32,850 nt of DNA from Actinomycetota bacterium (GTDB lineage Bacteria > Actinomycetota > Acidimicrobiia > Acidimicrobiales > AC-9): contig VAWP01000055.1 of NCBI GenBank assembly GCA_005888295.1, forward strand, positions 1 to 32,850, in the 5' to 3' direction. The translations under genes and the position numbers were made by a program. Under the pieces are notes generated by a model, which was not told where the DNA came from, searched no databases, and saw nothing but the letters and a program-made list of their open reading frames with translations. Shown here piece by piece: positions 24,995 through 32,850 of the stretch (positions are counted from its first letter, which is position 1; each line of letters opens with the position of its first letter).

Positions 24995-27027
24995 TCCTCC
25001 GCCAGGCGGGACGGGCGGCCACCGTCCTGGCCCTCGCCGCAGCGACGCTGACCATGAGCGGCGCCGTGGGCACCGCCGTCGCCGGTGCGGACACCCCAGC
25101 CGGTGGACGCCTCAACCTCACCCAGCAGACGCCCTGGGTGAGCCCGGGCCAGAGCTTCCAGCTACGCCTTTCCGTCTCGTCCGCCCTTCCTCGCACCCGC
25201 CTCGGCGTGGCGGTCACGGTGTTCGACAAGCTCACGAGCCGCTCGGCGTTGAGCCAGACGCTGCAAGGTCGCAGCGTGGGTGTTCTCCGGGCTTTCGCTC
25301 CGACCGCGGTCAGCGCCCTCCCGGCGGGCCCGGCCGGCGAGGTGACCGTCACCATCCCGGTGGTCTCCTCTCCACCGCAGCCACCAGTGCCGCCCGGCGG
25401 GGAGAGTCTCGACCTCGGATCCTGTGCGGGCGGATGCGGGGGCGTCTACCCCGTCCAGGTCGAGCTCCGGGACCAAGCGGGAAACCGGGTCCTCGACCGG
25501 TTCACGACCCACCTCGTGTTCGTCGGAACGCCATCTACCGGCACCAAGCTGGGCTTCACCTGGATCCTGCCCGCACACGCCCGGCCCGCGCTGGCGCCCG
25601 ACGGCCGCCGGAGCCTGCCGCCGGACCAGTCCCGCCAGCTCGCCGAGCTGGCGGGATCGCTCGCCCGCCACGAGACCGTTCCGGTGACCCTGGCGCCCAC
25701 GGCCGAGACCATGCAGGCGCTGGCGGACAGCGCGCGCGTCACCGACCATCAGACGCTCGCCGCCCTCGCCGCCGTGGCGGCCGACCCGACCCAGCAGGTC
25801 CTCACCGGGCCCTACGTGCCGGTCAGCCTGCCCGGACTGGCGGACCTCGGCCTGGCCGACCAGGCCACCGCGCAACTGACCCGGGGTGTCCAGGTGCTGG
25901 GGGCCACGCTCCACGCGCAGCCGAACCCGCACACCCTGGCCATGGGCAGCCCCATCGGCCAGGGCGACCTGGCGCCGCTCCGCTCCCAGGGGGTCGACCA
26001 CCTGGTGGTGCCGGACACCAGCCTGGCGTCGTCGGGAAGCAAGCTGACGCTGACCCAGCCCTTCCAGGTGGCGGGAGCCCAGTCGGGCCTGCCACTGGTC
26101 ACGGCGTCCGACTCGGGGCTGGCGGCGCATTTCACGCGGGGCGGCGACCAGGTCCTGGCCGCCCACCAGCTCCTGGCCGACCTGGCCGAGATCTACTTCG
26201 AGCAGCCGGGTTCGAGCCAGCCCCGCGCCGTGGCGGTCGAGACGCCGCTCGACTGGCCGGCGAGCTCTGCCTTGCTCAACGCCGCCCTGGACGGCCTGGC
26301 CCAGAGCCCGATCGTGCAACCGCTCACGCTCTCGTCACTCGACGCCAGCATCCCCGCCGTCGGATCGAGCGGCACGCCCGTCGTCCGTCAGCTGGCCAGC
26401 CAGGGCGACGAGACGCGGGTGCCGGTGGCCAGCCTGCGGACGGCACAACGCCGGTTGGCCTCCTTCTCCACGGTCGTGGCCAACGATCCTCGCCTCCTGG
26501 GCGAGATCGGGGACGTGCTGTTGACCGGCCAGTCGAGCGACCTCCGCCCGTCGGAACAGACCCGCTACATGTCCGGGGCGCAGGCCCAGATCAGCGCCCA
26601 GCTTTCCAAGCTGACGCTGGCCCAGGACCGCACCATCACGCTCACCTCCCGGACCGGCCGCATCCCGATCACAGTGATCTCCCAGACCGACTACACGGTG
26701 CACGCCGTGCTCAGTGTCGCCAGTGACAAGCTCAGCTTTCCGAACGGCTCGAGCCAGGTCCTCGCCCTCGACCGGCGGGACAACCCCGAGTACTTCGACG
26801 TCAGCGCCCGCGCGTCGGGCGACTTCCCACTCTCCGTCTCGTTGGTGTCGCCCAACGGCGACCTGGTGCTCCTCAACAGCCGGTTCACGGTGAGGTCAAC
26901 CGCCACCTCGGCGGTCGCCATCGTCCTCTCCGTCGGGGCGGGGGCGTTCCTGCTTGGTTGGTGGGGCCGCTCCCTCATCATTCGCCGGCGTGAGCGCAAC
27001 CGACGGCTGGTGCGGACCGGACATTGA
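24991..27027 (+). CDS. DUF6049 family membrane-anchored envelope protein
   Basis: A 678-residue exported protein. It has an N-terminal Sec signal (AATVLALAAATLTMSGAVGTAVAGA), a large extracytoplasmic part of beta-sandwich and alpha/beta regions, and near the C-terminus one transmembrane helix (SAVAIVLSVGAGAFLLGWWG) followed by a basic cytoplasmic end RRRERNRR. The size, topology and position directly before murJ match the actinobacterial DUF6049 family (Rv3909 type). The constant linkage to the lipid II flippase suggests a role in wall assembly, but no activity is known. ATG 24991 overlaps the GNAT stop, and the stop overlaps the murJ TTG. Confidence 0.85.
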   Translation: MILRQAGRAATVLALAAATLTMSGAVGTAVAGADTPAGGRLNLTQQTPWVSPGQSFQLRLSVSSALPRTRLGVAVTVFDKLTSRSALSQTLQGRSVGVLRAFAPTAVSALPAGPAGEVTVTIPVVSSPPQPPVPPGGESLDLGSCAGGCGGVYPVQVELRDQAGNRVLDRFTTHLVFVGTPSTGTKLGFTWILPAHARPALAPDGRRSLPPDQSRQLAELAGSLARHETVPVTLAPTAETMQALADSARVTDHQTLAALAAVAADPTQQVLTGPYVPVSLPGLADLGLADQATAQLTRGVQVLGATLHAQPNPHTLAMGSPIGQGDLAPLRSQGVDHLVVPDTSLASSGSKLTLTQPFQVAGAQSGLPLVTASDSGLAAHFTRGGDQVLAAHQLLADLAEIYFEQPGSSQPRAVAVETPLDWPASSALLNAALDGLAQSPIVQPLTLSSLDASIPAVGSSGTPVVRQLASQGDETRVPVASLRTAQRRLASFSTVVANDPRLLGEIGDVLLTGQSSDLRPSEQTRYMSGAQAQISAQLSKLTLAQDRTITLTSRTGRIPITVISQTDYTVHAVLSVASDKLSFPNGSSQVLALDRRDNPEYFDVSARASGDFPLSVSLVSPNGDLVLLNSRFTVRSTATSAVAIVLSVGAGAFLLGWWGRSLIIRRRERNRRLVRTGH

Positions 27028-28670
27028 GCGACGACACGCTGCCGATCCCCGCGGTCCCGCCCGTACCGCCTCCGCGGGGTCCGAGACGTCCTGGGTCGCG
27101 GGTGTCGTGGCCCGCCGCGCTGTCCCGCACCACCGGAGCCATGGCCGTCGGGACCCTCCTGTCGAGGCTCACGGGCTTCGCCCGGCTGTTCGTATTGGCG
27201 TACGCGCTCGGCATCGGCCCGCTGGCCGACTCGTACAACCTGGCCAACAACACCCCCAACATCATCTTCGACCTGGTGCTCGGCGGCGTGCTCTCGGCGA
27301 CCTTCATCCCGGTCTTCGTCGATCGGCTGGCCAGGCGCTCCGAGGACGACGCGTGGGAGGCCATCTCGTCGGTCGTCACCTTGTCGGCGGTGCTGCTCGT
27401 CGGGGTGACGATCGTCTTCGCCCTGCTGGCCCCGCTGATCATCGACCTCTACACGGTTGCCAACAACTCCGCCTCCGCCGCGGACCAGCGAGCGGTGGCC
27501 ACGACGCTGCTTCGTCTCTTCGCTCCACAGGTCGCCTTCTACGGAGCGGTGTCGCTCATCACGGCGTTGCTCAACTCGCGCCGGCGCTTCGTGGTCCCGA
27601 TGTTCGTCCCCATCCTCAACAACCTCGTGGTGATCGGGATCCTCCTGGAGTTCGCCCATCTCGCCCACCACCCGACGCTCGACGGCCTGCGCCACGACCA
27701 GGGCCTCGTCCTGCTGCTGGGGCTCGGGACCACGCTCGGCGTGTTCGTCCAGGCCGTTGCCCTGGTCCCCAGTCTGTGGCGGGCCAAGATCCGCCTGCGG
27801 TGGAGATGGGACCGTCACAACGACGCCGTGCGAACGATCCTTCGACTGTCCGGTTGGACGTTCGGCTTCGTGGTGGCCAACCAGGTCGCCAACTTCATCG
27901 TGCTCGCCCTCGCTGACACCATCGCCGGCGGCGTGTCCGCCTACACCTACGCCACGATGTTCTTCCAACTGCCCTACGGCATCGTGGCGGTGTCCATCAT
28001 GACCGCGGTCCAGCCCGACCTCGCCGAGCGCTGGTCGGTCGGAGACCTCGCCGGGTTCCGCCGGCGGCTCAGCGCCGGGATGCGGGCGATCCTCGTCGTG
28101 CTGCTGCCCGCCGCCGTCGGGTACCTGGTCCTGGCTCGGCCGATCATCGCCCTCGTGCTCGGCCACGGTGCCGCGGTCGGCGGAGGCACGGGGATGACGG
28201 CCAGCACCGTGGCCCTCTTCGCCGTGGGCATCCCCGGCTTCTCGGCGTACCTGTTCCTGATGCGGGCGTACCAGGCCATGCAGGACACCCGCACCGCGTT
28301 CTTCATGTACCTGATCGAGAACGGGATCAACATCGTCCTGGCCTTCGCCCTGTACCAGCCCCTGGGCACCAAGGGGCTCGCCCTGGCGTACTCCGTCGCC
28401 TACACCGTCGCCGCCGGCGTCGCCCTGTGGGACCTGCGGCGCAAGGGCACCGGCATCGAGATCCGCCTCGTCGCCCGGCCGGTCCTCCGGGTGGCCGTCA
28501 TCTCTCTCGTCATGGCGCTCGCCGTCGCTCTGGTCTCGGCCGCCCTCGGCTATACGAACGGGGTCGGACTGCTGCTGCGGGTCCTTGCGTCGATCGCCAC
28601 CGGCGTGGTCGTCTTCGTCCTCGGGGCCGGCCTGGCCGCCCAGCTGAGCCTGCGGAGGGGACGGACGTGA
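27024..28670 (+). CDS. murJ: Lipid II flippase MurJ (MviN family)
   Basis: Flips the peptidoglycan precursor lipid II across the membrane. The 548-residue protein has a short Pro-rich cytoplasmic lead and then about 14 hydrophobic helices, with family signatures GTLLSRLTGFARLFVLAYALG, ADSYNLANNTPNIIFDLVLGGVLSATFIPVF and, later, LPYGIVAVSIMTAVQPDLAERW. The conserved arginines in the first helix and the LxGGxLSAxFIP loop are kept. The start is TTG 27024, overlapping the DUF6049 stop by TTGA. Unlike the mycobacterial homologue it has no kinase-like C-terminal extension. It is probably the last gene of the GNAT-DUF6049-murJ unit. Confidence 0.94.
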   Translation: MSDDTLPIPAVPPVPPPRGPRRPGSRVSWPAALSRTTGAMAVGTLLSRLTGFARLFVLAYALGIGPLADSYNLANNTPNIIFDLVLGGVLSATFIPVFVDRLARRSEDDAWEAISSVVTLSAVLLVGVTIVFALLAPLIIDLYTVANNSASAADQRAVATTLLRLFAPQVAFYGAVSLITALLNSRRRFVVPMFVPILNNLVVIGILLEFAHLAHHPTLDGLRHDQGLVLLLGLGTTLGVFVQAVALVPSLWRAKIRLRWRWDRHNDAVRTILRLSGWTFGFVVANQVANFIVLALADTIAGGVSAYTYATMFFQLPYGIVAVSIMTAVQPDLAERWSVGDLAGFRRRLSAGMRAILVVLLPAAVGYLVLARPIIALVLGHGAAVGGGTGMTASTVALFAVGIPGFSAYLFLMRAYQAMQDTRTAFFMYLIENGINIVLAFALYQPLGTKGLALAYSVAYTVAAGVALWDLRRKGTGIEIRLVARPVLRVAVISLVMALAVALVSAALGYTNGVGLLLRVLASIATGVVVFVLGAGLAAQLSLRRGRT

Positions 28671-28756
28671 CCGTTTGTGTCCCATGTCACCACCGGCGGG
28701 CCCGAGAGGTCGTATAAGGGGCAGCGCACCGCCCCCACGAGCGGAGTGAGGGAGCC

Positions 28757-29596
28757 ATGGGCGGCATCAAGATCGTCACCGACAGCGCCAGCGATCTGGC
28801 GCCGGACCTGGCCGAGCGTCACGACATCACCGTCGTGCCGCTCACCATCCGCTTCGGCGACGAGGAGTTCCTCGACCGCCGGGACCTGACCCCCGACGAG
28901 TTCTGGTCGCGGTGCGCGACCTCCCCGGTCCTGCCGGAGACGTCGGCTCCATCGCCCGGCGCCTTTCAGGACGCCTTCGAGAAGGCGTCCGGGGCCGGCT
29001 ATGACGGCGCCGTCTGCATCTGCCTCTCGGCTGCGCTGTCGGCGACGCTTCAGGCCGCCACCGCGGCCGCCCAGTCCGTCGCCGACGACTTCCCGGTACG
29101 GGTGATCGACTCTCGCTCGATCACCATGGGACAGGGGCTGATGGCCCTGGCAGCCGCTCGCCTCAGCGCCGAAGGCAAAGGCATCGACGACGTCGCCGGC
29201 CTCACCCATGAGCTCATCACCCGGACGCGGGTGTTCGGAGCCCTCGACACGCTCGACTACCTCAAGAAGGGCGGCCGCATCGGCGGAGCCTCCGCCTTCC
29301 TCGGGTCCTTGTTGTCCATCAAGCCCATCATCGAGGTGCGTGACGGCGTGGTCGAGGCGGAGTCACGGCAGCGAACGCGCACGCGATCGCTGCGCTATCT
29401 GGTCGACAAGGTCCGTCAGCAGGGCACCATCGAGCAGCTCTCGGTCCTCAGCGCCGCCGCCCCCGACGTCGAGGACCTGCTGACGATGCTGGCCGAGGTC
29501 TACCCCCGCGAGGACACGATCCTCGCCGACGTCGGACCCATCATCGGGGCCCACTCCGGTCCGGGGACCGTCGGCGTGACCTTCCTCGTCCCTTGA
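28757..29596 (+). CDS. DegV family fatty-acid-binding protein
   Basis: A 279-residue two-domain protein of the DegV/FakB type. The opening IKIVTDSASDLAPDLAERHDITVVPL, the ligand-binding TSAPSPGAFQDAFE, the ICLSAALSATLQAA loop, and the domain 2 motif DTLDYLKKGGRIGGA are characteristic. Members bind a fatty acid and in firmicutes present it to the FakA kinase; no fakA gene is in the window, so the partner is unknown. ATG 28757 has GAGGGAG four bases upstream. The 86-base gap after murJ suggests its own promoter; TATAAG at about 28714 could be the -10 box but no -35 is evident. Confidence 0.92.
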   Translation: MGGIKIVTDSASDLAPDLAERHDITVVPLTIRFGDEEFLDRRDLTPDEFWSRCATSPVLPETSAPSPGAFQDAFEKASGAGYDGAVCICLSAALSATLQAATAAAQSVADDFPVRVIDSRSITMGQGLMALAAARLSAEGKGIDDVAGLTHELITRTRVFGALDTLDYLKKGGRIGGASAFLGSLLSIKPIIEVRDGVVEAESRQRTRTRSLRYLVDKVRQQGTIEQLSVLSAAAPDVEDLLTMLAEVYPREDTILADVGPIIGAHSGPGTVGVTFLVP

Positions 29597-29694
29597 GGCC
29601 CGGCCCCGAGAGCCCGGCCGCCGCTGGCCGCCCGCCGACGCGTACCGACCGCCAGCCCGGTCTCGCAAGCGATTCCACCCACCCCACGCGGGGG

Positions 29695-29700
29695 TAGTCT
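29695..29700 (+). promoter_or_regulatory. -10 box of a leaderless promoter
   Basis: TAGTCT ends exactly 7 bases before ATG 29708, with no ribosome site. This promoter probably drives the small membrane protein and trxB. Confidence 0.5.
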
Positions 29701-29707
29701 CTCACCC

Positions 29708-30028
29708 ATGACCTCTGTGGGCGGGGCCTCTTCGGGCGACTGGCCCGCCCAGGCCACCGAGACCGTCGAGAACGTCGTCGTCGCCGTACGGGACAAGTCG
29801 GTCAGGCCGCTGACGCTGGTGGCCAGGGCGCTCGTGTACGGCCTCGTCGCCGGGTCCGTCGCCCTCGTGGTGCTCTGGCTGTCGTCGGTGGGCGTGCTCC
29901 GCCTGCTCAACACCTACGTGTTCAAGGGGCCCCAGCGGGTCTGGGCCAGCTACACCCTGCTGGGAGGAATCTTCACCCTCACGGGGCTGTTCTTGTGGAC
30001 GCTCAGGAGACCGAAGTCCAAGAGGTGA
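29708..30028 (+). CDS. Small membrane protein (106 residues), two transmembrane helices
   Basis: A hydrophilic start of about 38 residues is followed by two hydrophobic segments, LVARALVYGLVAGSVALVVLWLSSVGVLRLL and ASYTLLGGIFTLTGLFLWTL, and a basic end RRPKSKR. Both ends probably lie in the cytoplasm. Small proteins of this shape occur next to trxB in actinobacteria, without known function. It ends 4 bases before the trxB start codon and is evidently cotranscribed with it. A role linked to thioredoxin reductase is possible but not shown. Confidence 0.75.
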   Translation: MTSVGGASSGDWPAQATETVENVVVAVRDKSVRPLTLVARALVYGLVAGSVALVVLWLSSVGVLRLLNTYVFKGPQRVWASYTLLGGIFTLTGLFLWTLRRPKSKR

Positions 30029-30032
30029 GAGC

Positions 30033-31019
30033 TTGAGCGGTATTCGCGACGTCATCATCGTCGGATCAGGGCCAGCCGGGCTGACGGCTGCCATCTACAC
30101 CGGCCGCGCCAACATGGTGCCGCTGGTCATCGAGGGCGAGCCCTCGTCCACCGGCGACCAGCCCGGCGGACAGCTGATGCTGACCAGCGACGTCGAGAAC
30201 TACCCGGGGTTCGTGGACGGGATCATGGGTCCCGATCTGATGGGCACCTTCCGGGCCCAGGCGGCCCGCTTCGGCGCCGAGATCGTGACCGCCAAGGTGT
30301 CACGGGTCGATCTCACGTCCCGCCCCTTCTCGGTGTGGACCAACGGAGACAGCACAGGCGAGCCGACCTTCCAGGGCCGCTCGTTGATCATCGCGACGGG
30401 TGCCCGCGCCCTCATGCTCGGGTTGCCCGCCGAGCAACAGCTCCTCGGCCGCGGCCTGTCGACGTGCGCCACCTGCGACGGCTTCTTCTTCCGCGAGCGC
30501 GCCATCGGTGTGGTCGGCGGGGGCGACTCGGCCATCGAGGAGGCACTGTTCCTCACGAAGTTCGCCAAGTCGGTGACCGTGATCCACCGGCGCAAGGAGC
30601 TCCGGGCGTCCAAGATCATGCAGGACCGAGCCTTCAGGAACCCCAAGATCGAGTTCCGCTGGGACTCGATGGTGACGGAGATCCTCGGCAACGGCTCGGT
30701 GAGCGGTGTGCGCCTCCGCGACGTCACCTCCGGCGAGGAGTCCACACTGGACCTCGGCGGTCTGTTCGTCGCCATCGGCCACGCTCCCAACACCGACCTG
30801 TTCAGGGGTCAGCTGGACATGGACCCGAACGGCTACATCACCACCCACGACGGCACCAGGACCAGCGTGGAGGGAGTCTTCGCCTCTGGCGACGTGCAGG
30901 ACTCCGTCTACCGCCAGGCGGTCACCGCCGCCGGATCGGGGTGCATGGCGGCCATCGACGCCGAGCGATGGCTGGAGGCCACCGCGCACGCGGCAGAGCA
31001 GGCGCAGTCGCAGTCGTGA
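30033..31019 (+). CDS. trxB: Thioredoxin-disulfide reductase
   Basis: Reduces thioredoxin with NADPH via FAD. The 328-residue protein has the FAD-binding GSGPAGLTAAIYTGRA (residues 11-26), the redox-active disulfide CATC (C145 and C148), the NADPH-binding GGGDSAIEEALFL with the HRRKELRA phosphate-binding arginines, and the C-terminal FAD motif ASGDVQDSVYRQAVTAAGSG. The length is normal. The start is TTG 30033, supported by GAGGTGAG just upstream. It precedes trxA by 100 bases, the classic actinobacterial pair. Confidence 0.97.
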   Translation: MSGIRDVIIVGSGPAGLTAAIYTGRANMVPLVIEGEPSSTGDQPGGQLMLTSDVENYPGFVDGIMGPDLMGTFRAQAARFGAEIVTAKVSRVDLTSRPFSVWTNGDSTGEPTFQGRSLIIATGARALMLGLPAEQQLLGRGLSTCATCDGFFFRERAIGVVGGGDSAIEEALFLTKFAKSVTVIHRRKELRASKIMQDRAFRNPKIEFRWDSMVTEILGNGSVSGVRLRDVTSGEESTLDLGGLFVAIGHAPNTDLFRGQLDMDPNGYITTHDGTRTSVEGVFASGDVQDSVYRQAVTAAGSGCMAAIDAERWLEATAHAAEQAQSQS

Positions 31020-31119
31020 GGCGGCTCGAGGGCCCGACCGGCTGGAATGGCCGGCGGGCCAGCGCTGTTTTCGACTGCAGGTAGCATTGTCAGAACCAAT
31101 TCGAGGAGGTCGAGCGACC

Positions 31120-31446
31120 GTGCCCCCCAACATCGTCACCCTGAGTGACAGCAACTTCGACGAAGAGATCAAGTCTTCAGAGGAGGCCGTGCTCGTCGAC
31201 TTCTGGGCCGAGTGGTGCGGACCGTGCAAGATGGTCGCTCCCATCCTCCAAGAGATCGCCACCGAGCAGGAGGGGCAGCTGCGGATCGGGAAGCTCAACA
31301 TCGACGAGAACCTCGAGACGGCTCGTCGCTTCGAGGTGATGAGCATCCCCACGCTCATTCTGTTCCGCGATGGGGAACCCCAGCTGCGGATCATCGGAGC
31401 CAAGGGCAAGGGTCAGCTCCTCCAGGAGCTGCAGAGCGTTCTCTAA
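31120..31446 (+). CDS. trxA: Thioredoxin
   Basis: A small disulfide reductase of the cytosol, electron donor to ribonucleotide reductase and other enzymes. The 108 residues carry the active site WCGPC (C33 and C36), then VAPILQEIA, the buried Asp in LVDFWAEW, the cis-proline loop SIPTLILFRDGE, and a normal end LLQELQSVL. The start is GTG 31120, with GAGGAGG about ten bases upstream. TAGCAT at 31082-31087 may be the -10 of its own promoter. The stop TAA at 31444-31446 is directly followed by the frame of the amidase-like gene. Confidence 0.96.
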   Translation: MPPNIVTLSDSNFDEEIKSSEEAVLVDFWAEWCGPCKMVAPILQEIATEQEGQLRIGKLNIDENLETARRFEVMSIPTLILFRDGEPQLRIIGAKGKGQLLQELQSVL

Positions 31447-31448
31447 GC

Positions 31449-32350
31449 GAGCTCGCGCTGCAGCGGGGCGCCAGCGGGGAGAACGTCCAGGACCTCCAAC
31501 AGCGGTTGGCGGTCATCGACGTTCCCGCCTCGCTCGACCCACCAGGTGAGTTCGGCCCACACACCGAGGCCGCGGTCAAAGAGTTCCAGCGTCGCCGCGG
31601 CCTGCGGGTCGACGGGGTGTGCGGACCGCAGACGTGGTCCGCTCTCGTCGAGGCCGGCTATCGGCTCGGGGATCGTCTCCTGTACCGTCGCAGGCCCATG
31701 CTGCGGGGCGATGACGTCGCCGACCTCCAGCAGCGGTTGGGCGCGCTGGGGTTCGACACCGGTCGGGTCGACGGCATCTTCGGAGACGACACGTCACTGG
31801 CGCTCTCGGACTTCCAGCAGAACGTCGGACTGACAGCCGACGGCATCCTGGGGTCCTCGACGCTCGACGAGCTTTACCGGATCCAGGCGCGCAGTCAGGG
31901 CCCCGAGCTCGTGAGCGACGTCCGCGAACGTGAGACGCTGCGACGAGGGCCGCGGACGCTGCAGGGCCGCCGCATCGCGGTGGGTGAGCACGGCGGTCTC
32001 GGCGCCGCCATCGCCACCATCGCCAGAGTGCTCACCGGTGCCGGGGCCGACGTCGTGGACCTGCACCATCCCGACGGATCGCGCCAGGCGGCGGATGCCA
32101 ACGCCGTTGCCGCCGAGGTCTACCTGGGCCTGATGCTCGACCCCACGAGCAGCAGGAGACGATCCCTGCCCAGCTCTGCGTCCCCGACCGGGGGGTGCAC
32201 GGCATGTCGCTGCCCGTTCTCCGGGAGACGAGGATGCCCGCCGTGGTCTGCGAGCTCGGACCACCGCTGATGTTCGTGGAACGCTCCAGCGACGTCGCTC
32301 GCGCCGTCCGCCAGGCCTTGGACACCTGGGTGCGCGCCACCTGGGATTGA
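31449..32350 (+). pseudogene. CwlM-like N-acetylmuramoyl-L-alanine amidase with two peptidoglycan-binding domains, disrupted
   Basis: Two PG-binding-1 repeats come first (ENVQDLQQRLAVI with AAVKEFQRRRGLRVDGVCGPQTW, and DDVADLQQRLGALGFDTGRVDGIFGDDTSLALSDFQQNVGL). An amidase_3-type domain follows (RRIAVGEHGGLGAAIATIARVL, RQAADANAVAAEVYLGL). At about 32139-32148 the frame changes. The ending, GVHGMSLPVLRETRMPAVVCELGPP, lies in another frame and stops at 32350; the part normally between (a YYSG...GGRxLAEL-like strand and helix) is missing. No ATG, GTG or TTG begins the frame after the trxA stop, so the start is also lost or unusual. The second zinc His position reads L. In mycobacteria CwlM is an inactive homologue that regulates MurA; such a role is possible here if the gene is really intact. 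Confidence 0.8.
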
Positions 32351-32379
32351 ACCATCGAGCGCCGCTGGAGCCCGGCCAA

Positions 32380-32410
32380 ATCCACAACCTCCTCCACAGG
32401 TTGTGGATAA
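32380..32410. promoter_or_regulatory. DnaA box within a perfect 11-bp hairpin
   Basis: ATCCACAACCT (32380-32390) and AGGTTGTGGAT (32398-32408) form a perfect inverted repeat with a 7-base loop. The right arm extends to TGTGGATAA (32402-32410), an exact DnaA box (TTATCCACA on the minus strand); the left arm is a weaker, opposite box. It lies between the convergent ends of the amidase-like gene and parB, so it could also be a terminator for one or both. Confidence 0.55.
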
Positions 32411-32437
32411 CTCTCGAGGTGTCCTAGAGGATAAGCC

Positions 32438-32850
32438 TCAAGCGCTGGTCGAGGGTTCGCCCACCATGACCCGGTAGATCCGCTCGAGATCCTCCAGTGT
32501 GGCGAACTCCACGGTCATCTTGCCCTTCTTCGAGCCCATCTCGATGTTCACCCTGGTGTCGAGGTGACCCGACAGCAGCTCCTCGAGCTCCAGCAGCCCA
32601 GGTGGGCGGAGCCGCTGCGGGGGCTGCGCCACCTGGCTCGCAGGAGCCGGTGGGGTACCGACGTCATCGGGATCGCCCGTCGCCACCGCCGGTTCGGTGG
32701 CCCGCTGACGGATGGCCTCCTCGACGGCGCGGACCGACAGGCCCTCGGCCACGGCCCGCCGGGCCAACTGCTCCTGGAAGCTGCGATCGGGCGTCCCCAG
32801 CAACGCCCGGGCGTGGCCCGCCGAGAGCTGTCCGTCGATGACGAGCCGCT
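32438..32850 (-). CDS. parB: Chromosome-partitioning protein ParB, C-terminal part, runs off the window
   Basis: DNA-binding CTPase that spreads from parS sites near the origin and drives chromosome segregation with ParA. Only the 3' part is inside the window. It reads IDGQLSAGHARALLGTPDRSF and ARRAVAEGLSVRAVEEAIRQ, the end of the central DNA-binding domain, then a variable Pro-rich linker and the C-terminal dimerisation domain (LLELEELLSGHLDTRVNI, KGKMTVEFATLEDLERIYRVM). The frame is open to the window edge. parA and the origin are expected beyond 32850. It is convergent with the amidase-like gene. Confidence 0.95.
   Translation of the reverse strand, partial: RLVIDGQLSAGHARALLGTPDRSFQEQLARRAVAEGLSVRAVEEAIRQRATEPAVATGDPDDVGTPPAPASQVAQPPQRLRPPGLLELEELLSGHLDTRVNIEMGSKKGKMTVEFATLEDLERIYRVMVGEPSTSA

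Noticed and set aside
32380-32410. Replication origin (oriC) itself
   Set aside because: Only one exact DnaA box, no AT-rich unwinding region and no dnaA or dnaN next to it.

Overview
The window is GC-rich bacterial DNA with the gene content and order of an actinobacterium. Markers are a DUF5318 protein, a PadR-ino1 pair, rpsF-ssb-rpsR-rplI-dnaB, and a pcnA / DUF6049-murJ / trxB-trxA / cell-wall amidase / parB string like the one beside the replication origin in mycobacteria. Mycobacterial-type sigM is absent, and DegV and histone-deacetylase-like genes sit in the string. That would fit a deep branch such as Acidimicrobiia, but the placement is inference.

Layout. 1-4362: broken 5' part of dnaK, gpmA, a cyclic-nucleotide-binding protein, and a large membrane iron-sulfur oxidoreductase. 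4540-8082: a tRNA-Gly with a decayed tyrosine-integrase tail beside it, then secreted proteins (a Tat-type Gly/His-rich protein, a Sec-type protein behind a striking 11-bp repeat promoter, and a frameshifted glycosidase-like protein); it looks like the remains of an integrated element or an accessory island. 8338-11373: an atypical LuxR-type regulator, a broken VOC gene, an uncharacterised two-gene unit and a DksA-type zinc-finger protein. 11398-17916 (minus): rpsF-ssb-rpsR-rplI, then after a 460-base gap dnaB (with a full-size intein) and a broken pgi. 18121-21719: panB, two small zinc-binding proteins, PadR and ino1. 21713-24185 (minus): CCA-adding-type enzyme and a histone-deacetylase-like amidohydrolase. 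24242-32350 (plus): GNAT, DUF6049, murJ, degV, a small membrane protein, trxB, trxA and a disrupted CwlM-like amidase. The window ends in the 3' part of parB, with a DnaA-box-bearing hairpin in front of it.

The genes cover chromosome replication and segregation (dnaB, ssb, parB), envelope building (murJ, DUF6049, CwlM-like), redox (trxAB, Fe-S oxidoreductase), inositol synthesis (ino1), pantothenate synthesis (panB) and glycolysis (gpmA, pgi).

Most notable: (i) at least five genes, including normally essential ones, are broken by frame changes, and in four of them a short conserved segment is missing at the break; this is either assembly error or unusual genome decay; (ii) four direct repeats with exact 11-bp period end 8 bp before a -10 box, the geometry of SARP/PhoB-type activator sites; (iii) a 430-residue DnaB intein with splicing and homing-endonuclease motifs intact; (iv) an integrase remnant at a tRNA-Gly; (v) several promoters of leaderless type. 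No CRISPR array or intact transposon was seen.
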